Source: JADFNB01 sp036397455
GTDB taxonomy: Bacteria > Gemmatimonadota > Gemmatimonadetes > Gemmatimonadales > GWC2-71-9
Direction of reading: 5' to 3'
Assembly: GCA_036397455.1 (NCBI GenBank)
Contig: DASWIX010000052.1
Coordinates: 7,782 to 71,781, forward strand
DNA length: 64,000 bases
Every line of letters starts with the position of its first letter. Position 1 is the first letter of the stretch. Below, one piece after another: positions 8,126 to 18,118 of the stretch. A model generated the notes under the pieces. The model was not told where the DNA came from. It did not search any database and worked only from the letters and a program-made list of their open reading frames with translations. The position numbers were made by a program, and so were the translations under genes.

Positions 8126-9085
8126 ATGAGGCGAACCGCCTCGCGCTGGGCCACGATCACGGCCGCGATCGCGGCCGGCGCATGCGATCTGAACGGCACC
8201 GGCCCGGGCGGCGAGATCGCCGGCGTCGTAATCGAGGCCCCGTCGCTGCACATCCGCGCGCTCGGCGCGGAGGTACGGTTGGTCGCCAAGGCCCTGAACG
8301 CGAACGGTGACGTGCTTGAAGGACGGAGCTTCGTGTGGTCATCGGCCAACCCCGCCGTGGCCACCATCGACGGCGCGGGGACGGTCACGGGCATCGCGAA
8401 CGGGGTCGTGCGGATCAGCGCCAACGCCGGCGGGATCACCGGCACCGCCGACGTCACCGTCCGTCAGGTCGCCGCCGCGGCCACGATCCTGACCGCACCG
8501 GTCGCAGGGATCGTTGGGGTACCGTTCGCCACGCAACCGGTTCTCGAGTTGTTCGACGAGCACGGCAACCCTATGCCCGCTGACGATGCCACGACGCTAC
8601 GCGCGCTCGTGCTCGACGGCCCGGGTGTCGTCGCCGGCGACACCGTCGCGGCGGCGCTGGCTGGAACCGTGCGGTTCACCACCCTCTCCGTCGTCGGCGG
8701 CGTGGGTCATTACCGGCTCGGGTTCACCGGTGACCAGCTCGACACCGTGGCGACGGACTCGCTGCCGGTGGCGGTGGGCCCGGCGGTGGCGGGATCGTCG
8801 CTCGTGACAACTTCCGCCTCGTTCGTCACGGTGGGCGCATCGGTGACCATTACCCTCACCGGGCATGATGCGGGCAACAACGTCGCGACCGCCGGCGGCG
8901 GAACGGTGCAGTTCTTCGCGATCGGTGGATCGAGCATCGGGACGCTCACGACGGCGGTCGATCTCGGCAACGGCACCTACACCGCGCTGTTCGTGGGCGT
9001 CGTTGCCGGCTTCGAAACGACGATCCGCGCCATCTTGAACGGCGATACCGTGCCCTCCTTCGCCAGGGTGACGGTCGTACCGTAG
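8126..9085 (+). CDS. Secreted Ig-like (BIG2) domain lipoprotein
   Basis: 319 residues from the ATG at 8126, chosen because it puts an export signal at the N-terminus (MRRTASRWATITAAIAAGAC) with a candidate lipid-modified Cys20. The lipobox AGAC is weak. Residues ~30-115 form a bacterial Ig-like group 2 domain (VWSSANPAVATIDGAGTVTGIANGVVRISA). Two further Ig/filamin-like sandwiches follow, with GGVGHYRLGF and TITLTGHDAGNNVATAGGGTVQF. No catalytic motif. Proteins of this build sit on the cell surface and mediate adhesion or scaffolding. No strong SD at the chosen start. Confidence 0.72.
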   Translation: MRRTASRWATITAAIAAGACDLNGTGPGGEIAGVVIEAPSLHIRALGAEVRLVAKALNANGDVLEGRSFVWSSANPAVATIDGAGTVTGIANGVVRISANAGGITGTADVTVRQVAAAATILTAPVAGIVGVPFATQPVLELFDEHGNPMPADDATTLRALVLDGPGVVAGDTVAAALAGTVRFTTLSVVGGVGHYRLGFTGDQLDTVATDSLPVAVGPAVAGSSLVTTSASFVTVGASVTITLTGHDAGNNVATAGGGTVQFFAIGGSSIGTLTTAVDLGNGTYTALFVGVVAGFETTIRAILNGDTVPSFARVTVVP

Positions 9086-9165
9086 GACCCCTGGCGGATC
9101 TTTCTCGACACGGGGAGGGTACGGCGTCCAACCGCGCCCCGTACGGTGCGGCCACCCGGGGGTTC

Positions 9166-11343
9166 ATGCCGCCTCGCCGTTCCAGCCTCCATCGTCACGT
9201 CGCCGTCCCGTTCCTTGCGGCAGCCACCATCCTGAGTATGCCGGTCGCGGGTCTCGCACAATCGCTCCGCTACGCCGACAGCGTGCTCGCGTCCGGCGAT
9301 ACCGCGTCGGCGCTCGCGCTGTACCAGCGGATGGTCTCCCGCAACCGTAACGACAGCGAAGCGCGCTATCGGGCTGCACGCATTCTGATGACGCGGTTCA
9401 GCCCCGATGCCGGGCCCAGCGCGGACCGACGCGCGGCGGAAGAGCACCTGCGGTTCGCCACCCGTCAGGCGCCTGACAGTGCGAAATACTGGCTGGCGCT
9501 GGTCGATGTCTTCGAATCCGGATCGGACGTCACGGTCCGCCGCGCGGCGCGGCGCGCGCTCGAATCCGCGCTGGGGGCGGTCCGGCATGCGTCAGCCACG
9601 GTGGCTGCCGACGTGTATTACCGGGCCGCCCGGATGTCGTGGATCGCGTACGAGGAGCATCTGAACCGCCACCAGGTGGCGCGCGGCTTCGATATCGATA
9701 TGGACGCGTTTCTGAACGACTGGAACTATGTGGAGGATCTGCTCGGAGGCGGCCTGCAATTCGAATTCGCCGCCACCGTGGAACTCCGCCGCGTACTGAC
9801 GGAACTGGAAACAGCGCTCACGCACAATCGGGGGCATCTTGCCGCCGCGGCGTTGGAGGTCGTCGCCCTGGGCCAGCTTGGCCGGTGGGAGGCCGCCCTC
9901 GCCATTACGGATACCACCGTCCGATACGCCCGCGAGCGCGGTGAGGCCCTGGCACTCCGCGGCCTCAGCCTGGCGCGCCTCGGACGGTGGCGGGAGGCCG
10001 AGACGACCTTCGACCAGGCGCTCGCAACCCTGCCCGGCGAGCGGAGCGCCCCGTATCGTGGGCTCGACCTCGTCCGCGCGCCTGACGCGGCGGACGAATC
10101 GAGGATCGAGTCACCAAGCGGCACACGCGCGTTCTGGTTGGACGCGCAGCCGCTCTGGACCCGGTCCACCAACGAGGCCAGAACCGAGTTCTACGCGCGC
10201 ATCACCTACGCGCTGCACCGCTGGGGTGACATCACGCGTTCGCGGCCCGGTCATCATACCCCGCGCGGACAGACCTATGTCCGGTTCGGACCGCCGGACG
10301 ATGAGATCACGCTGGGCGCGGGCGGCGCGGACGCGGCGGGATTCCAGGTTCTCAGCGATTCGCTCCGGGCGCGCGATCAGGGATTCGAACGGGTGGATCC
10401 CGCCACGCGCCTCGATCGCGAACGCCAACGCACGCTGTGGGTCTATCGCACATCGCGGCTCCGGTTCATTTTCGCCGGCGCTACCGGCTACGGGACGGCA
10501 TCATTCGCGGCCTCGTCCAGGCACGCCCTCTTCAGCGCCGCACGCCAGACGCCGGTGCGCTACGACAACGTCCCCTCCACCCTGATCGACTCGTTGTCGT
10601 TCACCACCGTGCAGTTTCGGGGACCTGGCCGCGGCACGGACGTCGTCATCGTTCCCCATGAGCGCCCCCGCCCCGCCCCTCCGATCAACGTCCTGCTCCG
10701 CGCTGACGGGGAGCTGCCCCGGCACGTGGCGGTGTGGAACGGTGCGGCGCCGTTCACCGTGGTCACCGTCGCGCTACCCGGCCCCATCGGCATTCGGCTC
10801 GAACGCGAAGACTCGGCGGGCGGACACGCGGCGCGTGGCGCGCAACGACCCGACGTAAGGGCCTTCCCTCGCGAGGCGTTCGCGGTATCGGATATCCTGC
10901 TTGGAACACTCGGCGCGTTCAGTGGTGCACCGGACCGCTGGTCCGCGGTCGACCTGCTCCCGTTGGGCGATGCGCCGCTGTCCGGCAACCACACGCTCGG
11001 GATCGTGTTCGAGGTCTACCCGGGTGGCGTCCCCAACCCCGCGCGATACGACGTCGAATTGACCTTACGACTCGTGGGCGCCGCTCGACGAGGCATCGCG
11101 GCACGCATCGTGGGTGGCGTCGCCGACGCGCTCGGCCTGTCGGCGCGCGGCGATGACGCCGTGACCCTGCGGTACCCGCGGGCGCTCGAGTCGACGCGGG
11201 AGGTCGGCGTAGAGGTCCTGGAGATCGATCTGGCCGAGGCGGTCCCCGGGACCTACGAGTTGCGGATCACCGCCATCGATACCGTCGGCGGCCGGCGTGC
11301 CGAGGCGACCACGACACTGGTGATCGCGTCCGCCACCCGTTGA
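9166..11343 (+). CDS. TPR protein with GWxTD-type domain, exported
   Basis: 725 residues with a signal peptide (ending VAGLAQS). TPR-like helices run from residue ~35 (ADSVLASGDTASALALYQRMVSRN) to ~300, including SLARLGRWREAETTFDQALATLPGE. Around residues 350-380 is PGHHTPRGQTYVRFGPPDDEIT, which matches the GQ-YIRYG-PD signature of the GWxTD domain family, known from Acidobacteria and Gemmatimonadota and of unknown function. A beta-rich C-terminal half follows (VAVWNGAAPFTVVTVALP; TYELRITAIDTVGGRRAEATTTLVI). It ends 8 bp before the convergent M28 peptidase gene. Confidence 0.7.
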   Translation: MPPRRSSLHRHVAVPFLAAATILSMPVAGLAQSLRYADSVLASGDTASALALYQRMVSRNRNDSEARYRAARILMTRFSPDAGPSADRRAAEEHLRFATRQAPDSAKYWLALVDVFESGSDVTVRRAARRALESALGAVRHASATVAADVYYRAARMSWIAYEEHLNRHQVARGFDIDMDAFLNDWNYVEDLLGGGLQFEFAATVELRRVLTELETALTHNRGHLAAAALEVVALGQLGRWEAALAITDTTVRYARERGEALALRGLSLARLGRWREAETTFDQALATLPGERSAPYRGLDLVRAPDAADESRIESPSGTRAFWLDAQPLWTRSTNEARTEFYARITYALHRWGDITRSRPGHHTPRGQTYVRFGPPDDEITLGAGGADAAGFQVLSDSLRARDQGFERVDPATRLDRERQRTLWVYRTSRLRFIFAGATGYGTASFAASSRHALFSAARQTPVRYDNVPSTLIDSLSFTTVQFRGPGRGTDVVIVPHERPRPAPPINVLLRADGELPRHVAVWNGAAPFTVVTVALPGPIGIRLEREDSAGGHAARGAQRPDVRAFPREAFAVSDILLGTLGAFSGAPDRWSAVDLLPLGDAPLSGNHTLGIVFEVYPGGVPNPARYDVELTLRLVGAARRGIAARIVGGVADALGLSARGDDAVTLRYPRALESTREVGVEVLEIDLAEAVPGTYELRITAIDTVGGRRAEATTTLVIASATR

Positions 11344-11351
11344 GGCCGGCC

Positions 11352-12836
11352 CTACCGTTCCAGGGCGAATCCTTCCAGCAACTTCGGCCGTTCGTTCCCG
11401 GCGGCCACCATCCAGCCGGTCGCGTACATCCACCGGGCCATGCGCTGGACCTTGCCGATGTCGATCAACTCCGGTGCATCGCGCGGCGTGTGATAGTCCG
11501 GATGCAGCAGCGACGAAAAGTAGACGGCGGGAATGCCACGGCGGGCATACGGCAAATGGTCGCTGCGGAAATACCATCCTTCCGGATGGTCGGGACGGTC
11601 CCACAGCGTATCGAGCGCCAACCCGATGAACGTGGCATTCGCGGTGAGCGCCGCGTGGGCGAGGTCGGGGGAATTGAGGTGCGGTGGCTGCACGCCGAGC
11701 AGGGCCGCACTGTCGGGATGATTGCGACCGATCATGTCCGCGTTGAGGACCGCAACGATCCGATCCGCGGGGACGACCGGATGCGCGGCATGCCAGCGCG
11801 AACCCAGCAATCCCTTCTCCTCCGCCCCGTGCCACACGAACAGCGCCGAGCGGCGCCCCGGGTTCTCGGCGAACGCGCGGCCGATCGCGAGCAGCGCGAC
11901 CGCGACGCTGGCGTTGTCGTCGGCGCCGTTCCAGATCGAATCGCCGTCCTCGGCCGGGAGCACGCCGTCGTGGTCCTGATGCGCGCTGAACAGGACGTGC
12001 TCGTGGCGTAGCCTCCGGTCCGTACCGGTCACCCTCGCCACCACGTTGACGGAGGGAACCGTGAACGTCTCGCGCCACAGGCTCAGCTCCATCGTCCGGC
12101 CGGCCCCCATGAGACGCGATCGCCAGCGGCTGCTCACCCATACCACCGGCGGACCGCTGGACGGCGCCGCCGCAGAGTCCAGCGTGTACCGCCCAGCCGC
12201 GAAGTTACGTGTGCCAACGAACGCCAACATCGATTCCGCAATCGAGTCCGACACCAGCACGATGGCCGCCGGCCGGTACGCCGCCAGCGCGGCGGCGCGC
12301 GCGCGCACGGCGGAGAGTGTGTAGCGGAATCCCCACAGACTCGCCGAGGGGTCGGGTAACGTCGGCGGGGGCACAAGGTCGGCCACCACCACCTTGCCTT
12401 CGATCAGCGGCACGGCGAGATCATCGCCGGGCATCCCGCCGATCCAGACGACCGGCGCGTCCACCTGCGCGGTGATCGGCTGCACGACGAAGGCCTCGCG
12501 ATTGAGTGGGATCGTTGCGCCAGCCAACGAGATTCGGCTCTCCGCCGACACCCGTTCCCGGCCCATCGGCCAGAACTGGAAGTACGTCCCATCATCGCCG
12601 GCGGGTTCGAGTCCGGCCTCCCGCGCCCGCTCGGCGAGCCACACCGACGCGCGGAATTCGTCAAGCGTCCCGGCCTCCCGCCCACGCATGGCGTCACTCG
12701 CGAGGTGCATCAGGTCGGACCGCAGGTCCGATTCCCTGATGGCGCGCATCGAGGGTGGCTCCCGCTGGGCCGCCAGCCCCGCGCCGGTTGCCACGAATAG
12801 ACCAATAATCGGCGCGATGAAACGCGCAGTACGCAT
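11352..12836 (-). CDS. M28 family zinc metallopeptidase, secreted
   Basis: 494 residues; signal peptide ending GLAAQ. A PA-type insert is seen at ~residues 130-240 (PVVWIGGMPGDDLAVPLIEGKVVVADL). The peptidase part has the two-zinc ligands of M28: His/Asp in SAHQDHDG, Asp in NGADDNAS, the Glu pair in EEKGLLGS, Asp in NADMIGRN and a final His in RSDHLPYARRGIP. The family removes N-terminal amino acids from peptides. SD GGGAGG precedes the start. Last of four leftward genes; 44 bp after the DUF5916 gene. Confidence 0.93.
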   Translation of the reverse strand: MRTARFIAPIIGLFVATGAGLAAQREPPSMRAIRESDLRSDLMHLASDAMRGREAGTLDEFRASVWLAERAREAGLEPAGDDGTYFQFWPMGRERVSAESRISLAGATIPLNREAFVVQPITAQVDAPVVWIGGMPGDDLAVPLIEGKVVVADLVPPPTLPDPSASLWGFRYTLSAVRARAAALAAYRPAAIVLVSDSIAESMLAFVGTRNFAAGRYTLDSAAAPSSGPPVVWVSSRWRSRLMGAGRTMELSLWRETFTVPSVNVVARVTGTDRRLRHEHVLFSAHQDHDGVLPAEDGDSIWNGADDNASVAVALLAIGRAFAENPGRRSALFVWHGAEEKGLLGSRWHAAHPVVPADRIVAVLNADMIGRNHPDSAALLGVQPPHLNSPDLAHAALTANATFIGLALDTLWDRPDHPEGWYFRSDHLPYARRGIPAVYFSSLLHPDYHTPRDAPELIDIGKVQRMARWMYATGWMVAAGNERPKLLEGFALER

Positions 12837-12880
12837 GCCGTCCTCCCGGGAAATCAGAGCCGCCTCGCTGCCTGGTCGCT

Positions 12881-15151
12881 CTAGAACGCAAGCATCTGCG
12901 TGGCCTTGATAATGATGCTGCGGCCCGAGGCCGGCGCGTCGAGCCCCGTCGTGCGAGACTCATTGTACACCAGGTAGAGATTGCTGAGCGGGTGGTGGAT
13001 CAGATTGAACCGCACGTTCATCGACACCTGGTCGCGACTCGGATCGTACTGCGCCAGTGCGTCGACGAACATGTTGGTGGTGAACGAGTAGTTCGCACGC
13101 AGCGTCCAAATCTCGCGCACGAACGTCTCGCCGGGTCCCTCGAGATCGGCCGCGGTCCGGGACAACCCCAGCGTCGCGCGGACGCGATACGACGGCTGCA
13201 GCGTGACACTGGCGTTGACGGTCTGTTGCGTCCCGTTCCACAGTCCACCGGCCAGCGCCGTCAGCGCGAGCGCCAACGTCCGGCTCGGGTCCGTCCCCAT
13301 GAACAGCCGCCACTCGGTCCAGTCGTAGTCCCCGGCCGCCAGCGGCTGCACCGCCGGATCGATCGCGAACGCCGATGTGAGACGCTCGGACCGCGGATTG
13401 TGCGACAGCTCGCCGAATCCGCCGTTGTTGAGGAAGAACGTATATCCGTTGTGCATCCGCCGCGCGATCACCGTCCCGTTCTGGTCGGTCACGTAGTTCC
13501 AGACGACGTGCGGGTGCATCTCACGCACGCCGCGCGCGCGGAGCGCCCGCAATCGCGGCCGAACGCCGACGTCCAGCGACCACATGCGCGCGCCGGTCCG
13601 CCGCATGAACCCCAACTCGTCGTTGAAGTTCTCGCCGATCGACAGCAAACCCGCCTTCACGTGGAGGAAGTTCGCTTCGCGATTCAGCGAGGTCTGAAAC
13701 GCATAGGTCGCGCCCGACACGCCGTCGGTCTCGCTGTTCACGGCGTACGAACTCCAGTCGATGCGGGCGGGGAGCCGGATGTTGGCGTCCGCGCCGTACA
13801 CGCGGTTGAAATCGCCACGATCATCGACCGTGCTGCGCATCATGAAGATCGCACCCACGTCGGACGAGGACAGGATGTCACGCCGCAGCCGCAGCACCGC
13901 ATAATCGCTTCCGAGCACCGTGTCGCGGTCGCGCGTGCGCAACACCAGTGCGCCCGTATGAAAGCCCTCCGCTTGCCCGGTCAGTCTGATCCCGCCGTCG
14001 ATCCCGACCGGCAGGCCGTCCGGTCCCAACCCCATGCGGCGGCTGAAGAACAGCAGCAAATCCTCGTCACCGCTCGGCGCCGACGCGATGCGCCGGTTGC
14101 GCGGCGTGTCGCCGAGGTAGAACTCCCCCGAGTTCTCGAGGAAGAAATCGCGCTTTTCAGGGAAGAACTGGCTGAACTGCGTGAGGTTGACCGTCTGGAC
14201 GTCGGCTTCCGCCTGCGCAAAGTCGGGGTTCACGGTCACGTCGAGCGTCAATCCGTTGGTGAGCCCGAACTTGATGTCGACCCCGGCATCGCCGCCTTCC
14301 GCGAACGCTGCTGCGCCCTCCGGACGCACCGTTCGCGCCAACGCGTATGGCGTAACACGCAAGTCGCGACCGCCGCCCCGCGCCGGGATCCCGACCAGAT
14401 CGCCCGCCAGCGACAACCGGGTAAGCGCGTACGCGCGCGGCACCGGCGCCCAATAGGCGACCTCGTTCTTGCGGCGGATCCGCCGGCTGAAGTTGATGCC
14501 CCACTGGCCACCCGTCTCGCCGCCCTGCCGAAGGGCGCGAAACGGGATCGCCATTTCAACGGTCCATCCATCCGGCACGCGCTTCGTCTGCACGGTCCAC
14601 GGGGCGTCCCAGCTCGGGTTGACCTCGCGGCCCTCATTGGTGATCTGCTCGTCGGCGCGTCCACCGCCGGGGTTTGTGGCAAACACATATCCGTTCCGCC
14701 GATCGGCGAACGTGTCGAGGATCACCTCGAATGTGTCCTGCGTGTCCGTGCGGAAGTCTTTGCGAATGTCGCTGACGATCAAGGCGTCCGGCCGGCTGTC
14801 ATGCAGATACGCGGCGATGTACAGGGTGGCGCCGTCGTAGGCGACCCACACCTCGGTGCGCTCGGTCGCGGGCCGCCCTTCATCCGGCTCGGCCTGGACG
14901 AACCCGGTGACCGGTGCCGCGCGCCACACCGGATCGTCGAGGACACCGTCGAGCGTGACGGGTACGGTGGAGGCAACGGCCTCGACCACGAGCCGGCCCG
15001 TCGCTGCGCGACGCGCCTCCACCGCCGGGCGGACACGCTGCCCATCCGCGCCCTGGGCCGCGGCCCGGCCCGGCCCGATCCACCACAGCGCCAGGACCGC
15101 CGCCAGCAGGCGGACGCAGGCGGCGCGGCGAGACAACGACGTCGTTTGCAT
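12881..15151 (-). CDS. DUF5916 outer-membrane protein with CBM9-like N-terminal domain
   Basis: 756 residues from the ATG at 15151 (MQTTSLSRRAACVRLL..., a signal peptide ending AAAQG). Residues ~45-210 form a family 9 carbohydrate-binding-like domain (LDGVLDDPVWRAA, VWVAYDGATLYIAAYLHDS, GWTVEMAIPFRAL). The rest is a DUF5916 beta-barrel region with the typical FFPEKRDFFLENSGEF motif and a terminal Phe (QMLAF), the usual C-terminal signature of outer-membrane barrels. Function unknown in the family; a substrate-binding outer-membrane channel is a fair guess. The gene lies 58 bp after the kinase gene, in the same direction. Confidence 0.88.
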   Translation of the reverse strand: MQTTSLSRRAACVRLLAAVLALWWIGPGRAAAQGADGQRVRPAVEARRAATGRLVVEAVASTVPVTLDGVLDDPVWRAAPVTGFVQAEPDEGRPATERTEVWVAYDGATLYIAAYLHDSRPDALIVSDIRKDFRTDTQDTFEVILDTFADRRNGYVFATNPGGGRADEQITNEGREVNPSWDAPWTVQTKRVPDGWTVEMAIPFRALRQGGETGGQWGINFSRRIRRKNEVAYWAPVPRAYALTRLSLAGDLVGIPARGGGRDLRVTPYALARTVRPEGAAAFAEGGDAGVDIKFGLTNGLTLDVTVNPDFAQAEADVQTVNLTQFSQFFPEKRDFFLENSGEFYLGDTPRNRRIASAPSGDEDLLLFFSRRMGLGPDGLPVGIDGGIRLTGQAEGFHTGALVLRTRDRDTVLGSDYAVLRLRRDILSSSDVGAIFMMRSTVDDRGDFNRVYGADANIRLPARIDWSSYAVNSETDGVSGATYAFQTSLNREANFLHVKAGLLSIGENFNDELGFMRRTGARMWSLDVGVRPRLRALRARGVREMHPHVVWNYVTDQNGTVIARRMHNGYTFFLNNGGFGELSHNPRSERLTSAFAIDPAVQPLAAGDYDWTEWRLFMGTDPSRTLALALTALAGGLWNGTQQTVNASVTLQPSYRVRATLGLSRTAADLEGPGETFVREIWTLRANYSFTTNMFVDALAQYDPSRDQVSMNVRFNLIHHPLSNLYLVYNESRTTGLDAPASGRSIIIKATQMLAF

Positions 15152-15209
15152 TGGACGGCAAGATAGGGCTGCCGCATCACGCTGACCAGCACACCCGATA
15201 CGGTGCGCG

Positions 15210-18050
15210 CTACGGCAGACGGGCCACCGAGTCCCGCAGCGAGATCCCCGCACCGTTCGCCTCGGACATGACCGAAATCAGTTGGCGATAGATGGTGCGC
15301 GCGCCCAATTCATCACCGGTGGCGCGCAGCGCCTCGGCGCGCAACGGCAGCACGACCGACCATGCCACTTGATCGTTGAATCCGGACGGCCGCGGGAACG
15401 CCGACGTCACCGCCACCACCGTCTGGTGGTCGCCACGGGCGGCGGCGACCCGGGCCCACCCGACCCGCAAGGGCCAGAGCGATCCAACAAGTCCGAATGG
15501 CACTCGACCGACACTGTACACCGCGAGCGCCGTCGCCCAGGCGCCGTAGGCCGCTCCGGTGTCGCCCGCGGCGAGCGCCGCATGGGCCCGCAGGTCCAGG
15601 TCCAGGCTGCGCGCAAACGGGTCGGCCGGCGGCTGCTCGGCGATCTGCCGGACCCGGGCGGCCGCCCGCGCGGCCGCCGCCGGATCGCGTACCGCGTACC
15701 ACCGCGCCACAAGCCATTGCGCGACGACGTCCGCCTCGTCTCCCAGAAGCCTGGCGGCGGCCGCCGCCCGGCCGCCCGCATCATCCAGCCGCGCAACGCC
15801 CGTCACGTCACCGAGCACCACCCACCGGTCCCGCTCGCTGCGTGGCACATTCAGGCGGGCCGCCGCGCGCAACGCGGAATCAGCCGAGGCGAGGCGTCCA
15901 CTGCCAAGCGAACTCGCGATGCGCATCCGAAACGCCGTCGCTCGTTGTTCCTCCGACGCCGCGCGCGCCAACAGCACGTCGATCGCGCGCCGCGCGACCG
16001 CACGCTCGGCGGCCCGCTGCCCGAGACTCCCACCGCCGAACGCGAGAATCTCGAGTGCGGCCGATGGCCGCGCATCGAGCGACCCCAGCGCAGCGAGCGA
16101 CGCGCGCGGACCCTGATAGAGGACCGAATCCGCCATCCGCATGACCTCCGCCCAGACCGATACGCTGTCGATAGCCAGATAGCGGGCGAAGTAGCGCTGC
16201 GCCGTCGCCCGATCGTCTTCCAACACGGCGATCAGCGCGAGTTGCGCCAGCGCGGCCGCAAACGACGGATTCAATTCGGCCGCCTTCCCGAACGCCAGCC
16301 GCGCCGCCCCGACCGGCGTATCGAGCAACGACCCGAGGTAGAACTCGATATACCCCAACAGGAACCAGGCATCGGTGGCGGTCGGCGACTGCTCGACGAT
16401 CGAGCGAAGCGTATCGTGCGCGGCGGCGATCCGGCCATCGACGATGAGCGTCCGATACGCCGCCAACAGGCTCGCATTGGTCGGATCCAGCCGATCGCCG
16501 AATCGCACCGCGGCGTCGAGCGCGACGCTGAGCGCGTCGGCCGCGCGGGTCGGCCTCAGCCGCAACAGCTCGCTCAGCATGCGGCGGAAATATGCGGGCG
16601 CAAACGTCGAATCCCGCGCGATGACGTCGTTGAACCGATCGATCGCGCGGTCGTACGCACCGCTGCGGAAGAGCCGTTCGGCTTCGAAGTACGTCCCCAC
16701 CGCCGCCATGCCGCCCCGCGGCAGGGATGACACCCATCCGACCTGCTGTCGCGCAAGTTCGCTGGCGAACGCATCGGTCATCAGGCGCGTCACCAAGCCG
16801 GCAAGGCTGTCGAGCGGGCCCTCGACCTCACTTCCGCGCAACAAACGCCCTTGGGGCGCATCGCGCACCTGGACCTCGATGTGTACGCCGCCCCCCGGCC
16901 CCGGGGTCGCACGCACGACGAGGTACTCATCGACCGTGAACCGGTCGGCGACATCGCTCCGAACGACCTGGTATTGCGGCAGCCAGCGCAGCTGATCTTC
17001 CACGGCAACGCGGATACCGCTGCGCAGCTCCGGGCTATCGAACGCCCCGCTCGCGCTCACCGGTTCGATCGCCACGGTCGTCACGACGGTCACGTCCGAG
17101 GCGTCGCTCGATCGGCGCCATACCCCGATGGCGATCGCGATGCCCGCGAGTGACGCGAAGGCGACGCCCATCCAGCTGCCGCGGCGGCGCGCCGGCGTGG
17201 CCGTCAGCGTCGCGGCGAGCGAGATCCCCGAGTCGGCGGCCTCGATCCCGCCAAGCCACTCACGCACATCCGCCGGACGCCGGTCCCGATCGAGTGCCAG
17301 ACCGGCGGTGAGGGCCTTGGCCAGCGGCCTCGGGATGTCGGGCCGCGCCGCGCGGAGCAACACCTCGGCGTCATCGCGGTCCTTCAACGTGTCGGTGCGT
17401 GTTCCCGTCAGCGCTTCGCTCGCGACCGCCGCCAGCGCGTAGAGATCGGCGCGTCCGTCGACGTCGCTCACACCGAACGCCTGCTCCGGCGCCATATACG
17501 CGGGCGTCCCGACGACCATGCCGGTTCGCGTGATCCCGTCCTCCCGGGCGCCGCTCGCCCGCGCCACGCCGAAGTCGGCCACCAGCCAGCGTCCGCTCGC
17601 CGTCTCGCGCAGCAGGTTCGCCGGCTTGATGTCGCGGTGCACGACGCCGCGCTCGTGCGCAAAGGCCAGGGCCGATCCGACATGCCGCAGCAGTTCGCGC
17701 ACGCGGTCGACGTCGAGCCGCCCGTGTTCCTGGATGTACTGCGCCAGGGACTCACCTTCGACGAACGGCATCACAAAAAACGCGAGGCCGTCTTTCACCT
17801 GAAACTCGAACACCGGGACGATATGGGGATGGGGCAGGTTGGCCGCGAGCTTCGCTTCGCGCTGGAACCGCGCGAGCTCGTCGCTGCCCTGCTCGGCCAA
17901 GACCGGCAGCACCTTGATCGCCACCGGAGAGCCCAACGTCGCGTGGCGACCGCGGTAGATGGCTCCCATCCCACCCTGGCCGGCCAACGCGTCGACGATG
18001 AAGCGTTCGCCAACGGCCGCGCGAATCGCGTCGAGACTCGGGAGGTCCAC
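15210..18050 (-). CDS. Transmembrane Ser/Thr protein kinase with TPR sensor half
   Basis: 946 residues starting at GTG 18050 (an ATG further upstream leads to an in-frame stop). Residues 1-270 are a complete PknB-type kinase: glycine loop GQGGMGAIYRG (24-34), Lys46, HRDIKPANL with catalytic Asp140, DFG at 159-161 and GTPAYMAPEQ. One membrane helix at ~291-311 (WMGVAFASLAGIAIAIGVW). Outside it are a FlgO/TolB-like domain (~318-440) and then a long TPR array. The SARP gene upstream in the same direction has a related sensor half. It is likely to sense an envelope signal and phosphorylate cytoplasmic targets. Confidence 0.93.
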   Translation of the reverse strand: MDLPSLDAIRAAVGERFIVDALAGQGGMGAIYRGRHATLGSPVAIKVLPVLAEQGSDELARFQREAKLAANLPHPHIVPVFEFQVKDGLAFFVMPFVEGESLAQYIQEHGRLDVDRVRELLRHVGSALAFAHERGVVHRDIKPANLLRETASGRWLVADFGVARASGAREDGITRTGMVVGTPAYMAPEQAFGVSDVDGRADLYALAAVASEALTGTRTDTLKDRDDAEVLLRAARPDIPRPLAKALTAGLALDRDRRPADVREWLGGIEAADSGISLAATLTATPARRRGSWMGVAFASLAGIAIAIGVWRRSSDASDVTVVTTVAIEPVSASGAFDSPELRSGIRVAVEDQLRWLPQYQVVRSDVADRFTVDEYLVVRATPGPGGGVHIEVQVRDAPQGRLLRGSEVEGPLDSLAGLVTRLMTDAFASELARQQVGWVSSLPRGGMAAVGTYFEAERLFRSGAYDRAIDRFNDVIARDSTFAPAYFRRMLSELLRLRPTRAADALSVALDAAVRFGDRLDPTNASLLAAYRTLIVDGRIAAAHDTLRSIVEQSPTATDAWFLLGYIEFYLGSLLDTPVGAARLAFGKAAELNPSFAAALAQLALIAVLEDDRATAQRYFARYLAIDSVSVWAEVMRMADSVLYQGPRASLAALGSLDARPSAALEILAFGGGSLGQRAAERAVARRAIDVLLARAASEEQRATAFRMRIASSLGSGRLASADSALRAAARLNVPRSERDRWVVLGDVTGVARLDDAGGRAAAAARLLGDEADVVAQWLVARWYAVRDPAAAARAAARVRQIAEQPPADPFARSLDLDLRAHAALAAGDTGAAYGAWATALAVYSVGRVPFGLVGSLWPLRVGWARVAAARGDHQTVVAVTSAFPRPSGFNDQVAWSVVLPLRAEALRATGDELGARTIYRQLISVMSEANGAGISLRDSVARLP

Positions 18051-18118
18051 GATTACCTATGGGGCATGATCACGTAATGTAGCGGCGACCCGACAAGGCG
18101 CCAGCGACACGGCGCGCG

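Noticed and set aside
7454..8251. 265-residue Arg-rich frame on the minus strand
   Set aside because: It runs antisense through the small His/Cys-rich gene region and the start of the Ig-like gene, and has the composition of GC-rich shadow frames.
12992..15166. 724-residue plus-strand frame opposite the DUF5916 gene
   Set aside because: Arg/His-rich shadow; the minus strand has the signal peptide, DUF5916 motifs and terminal Phe.
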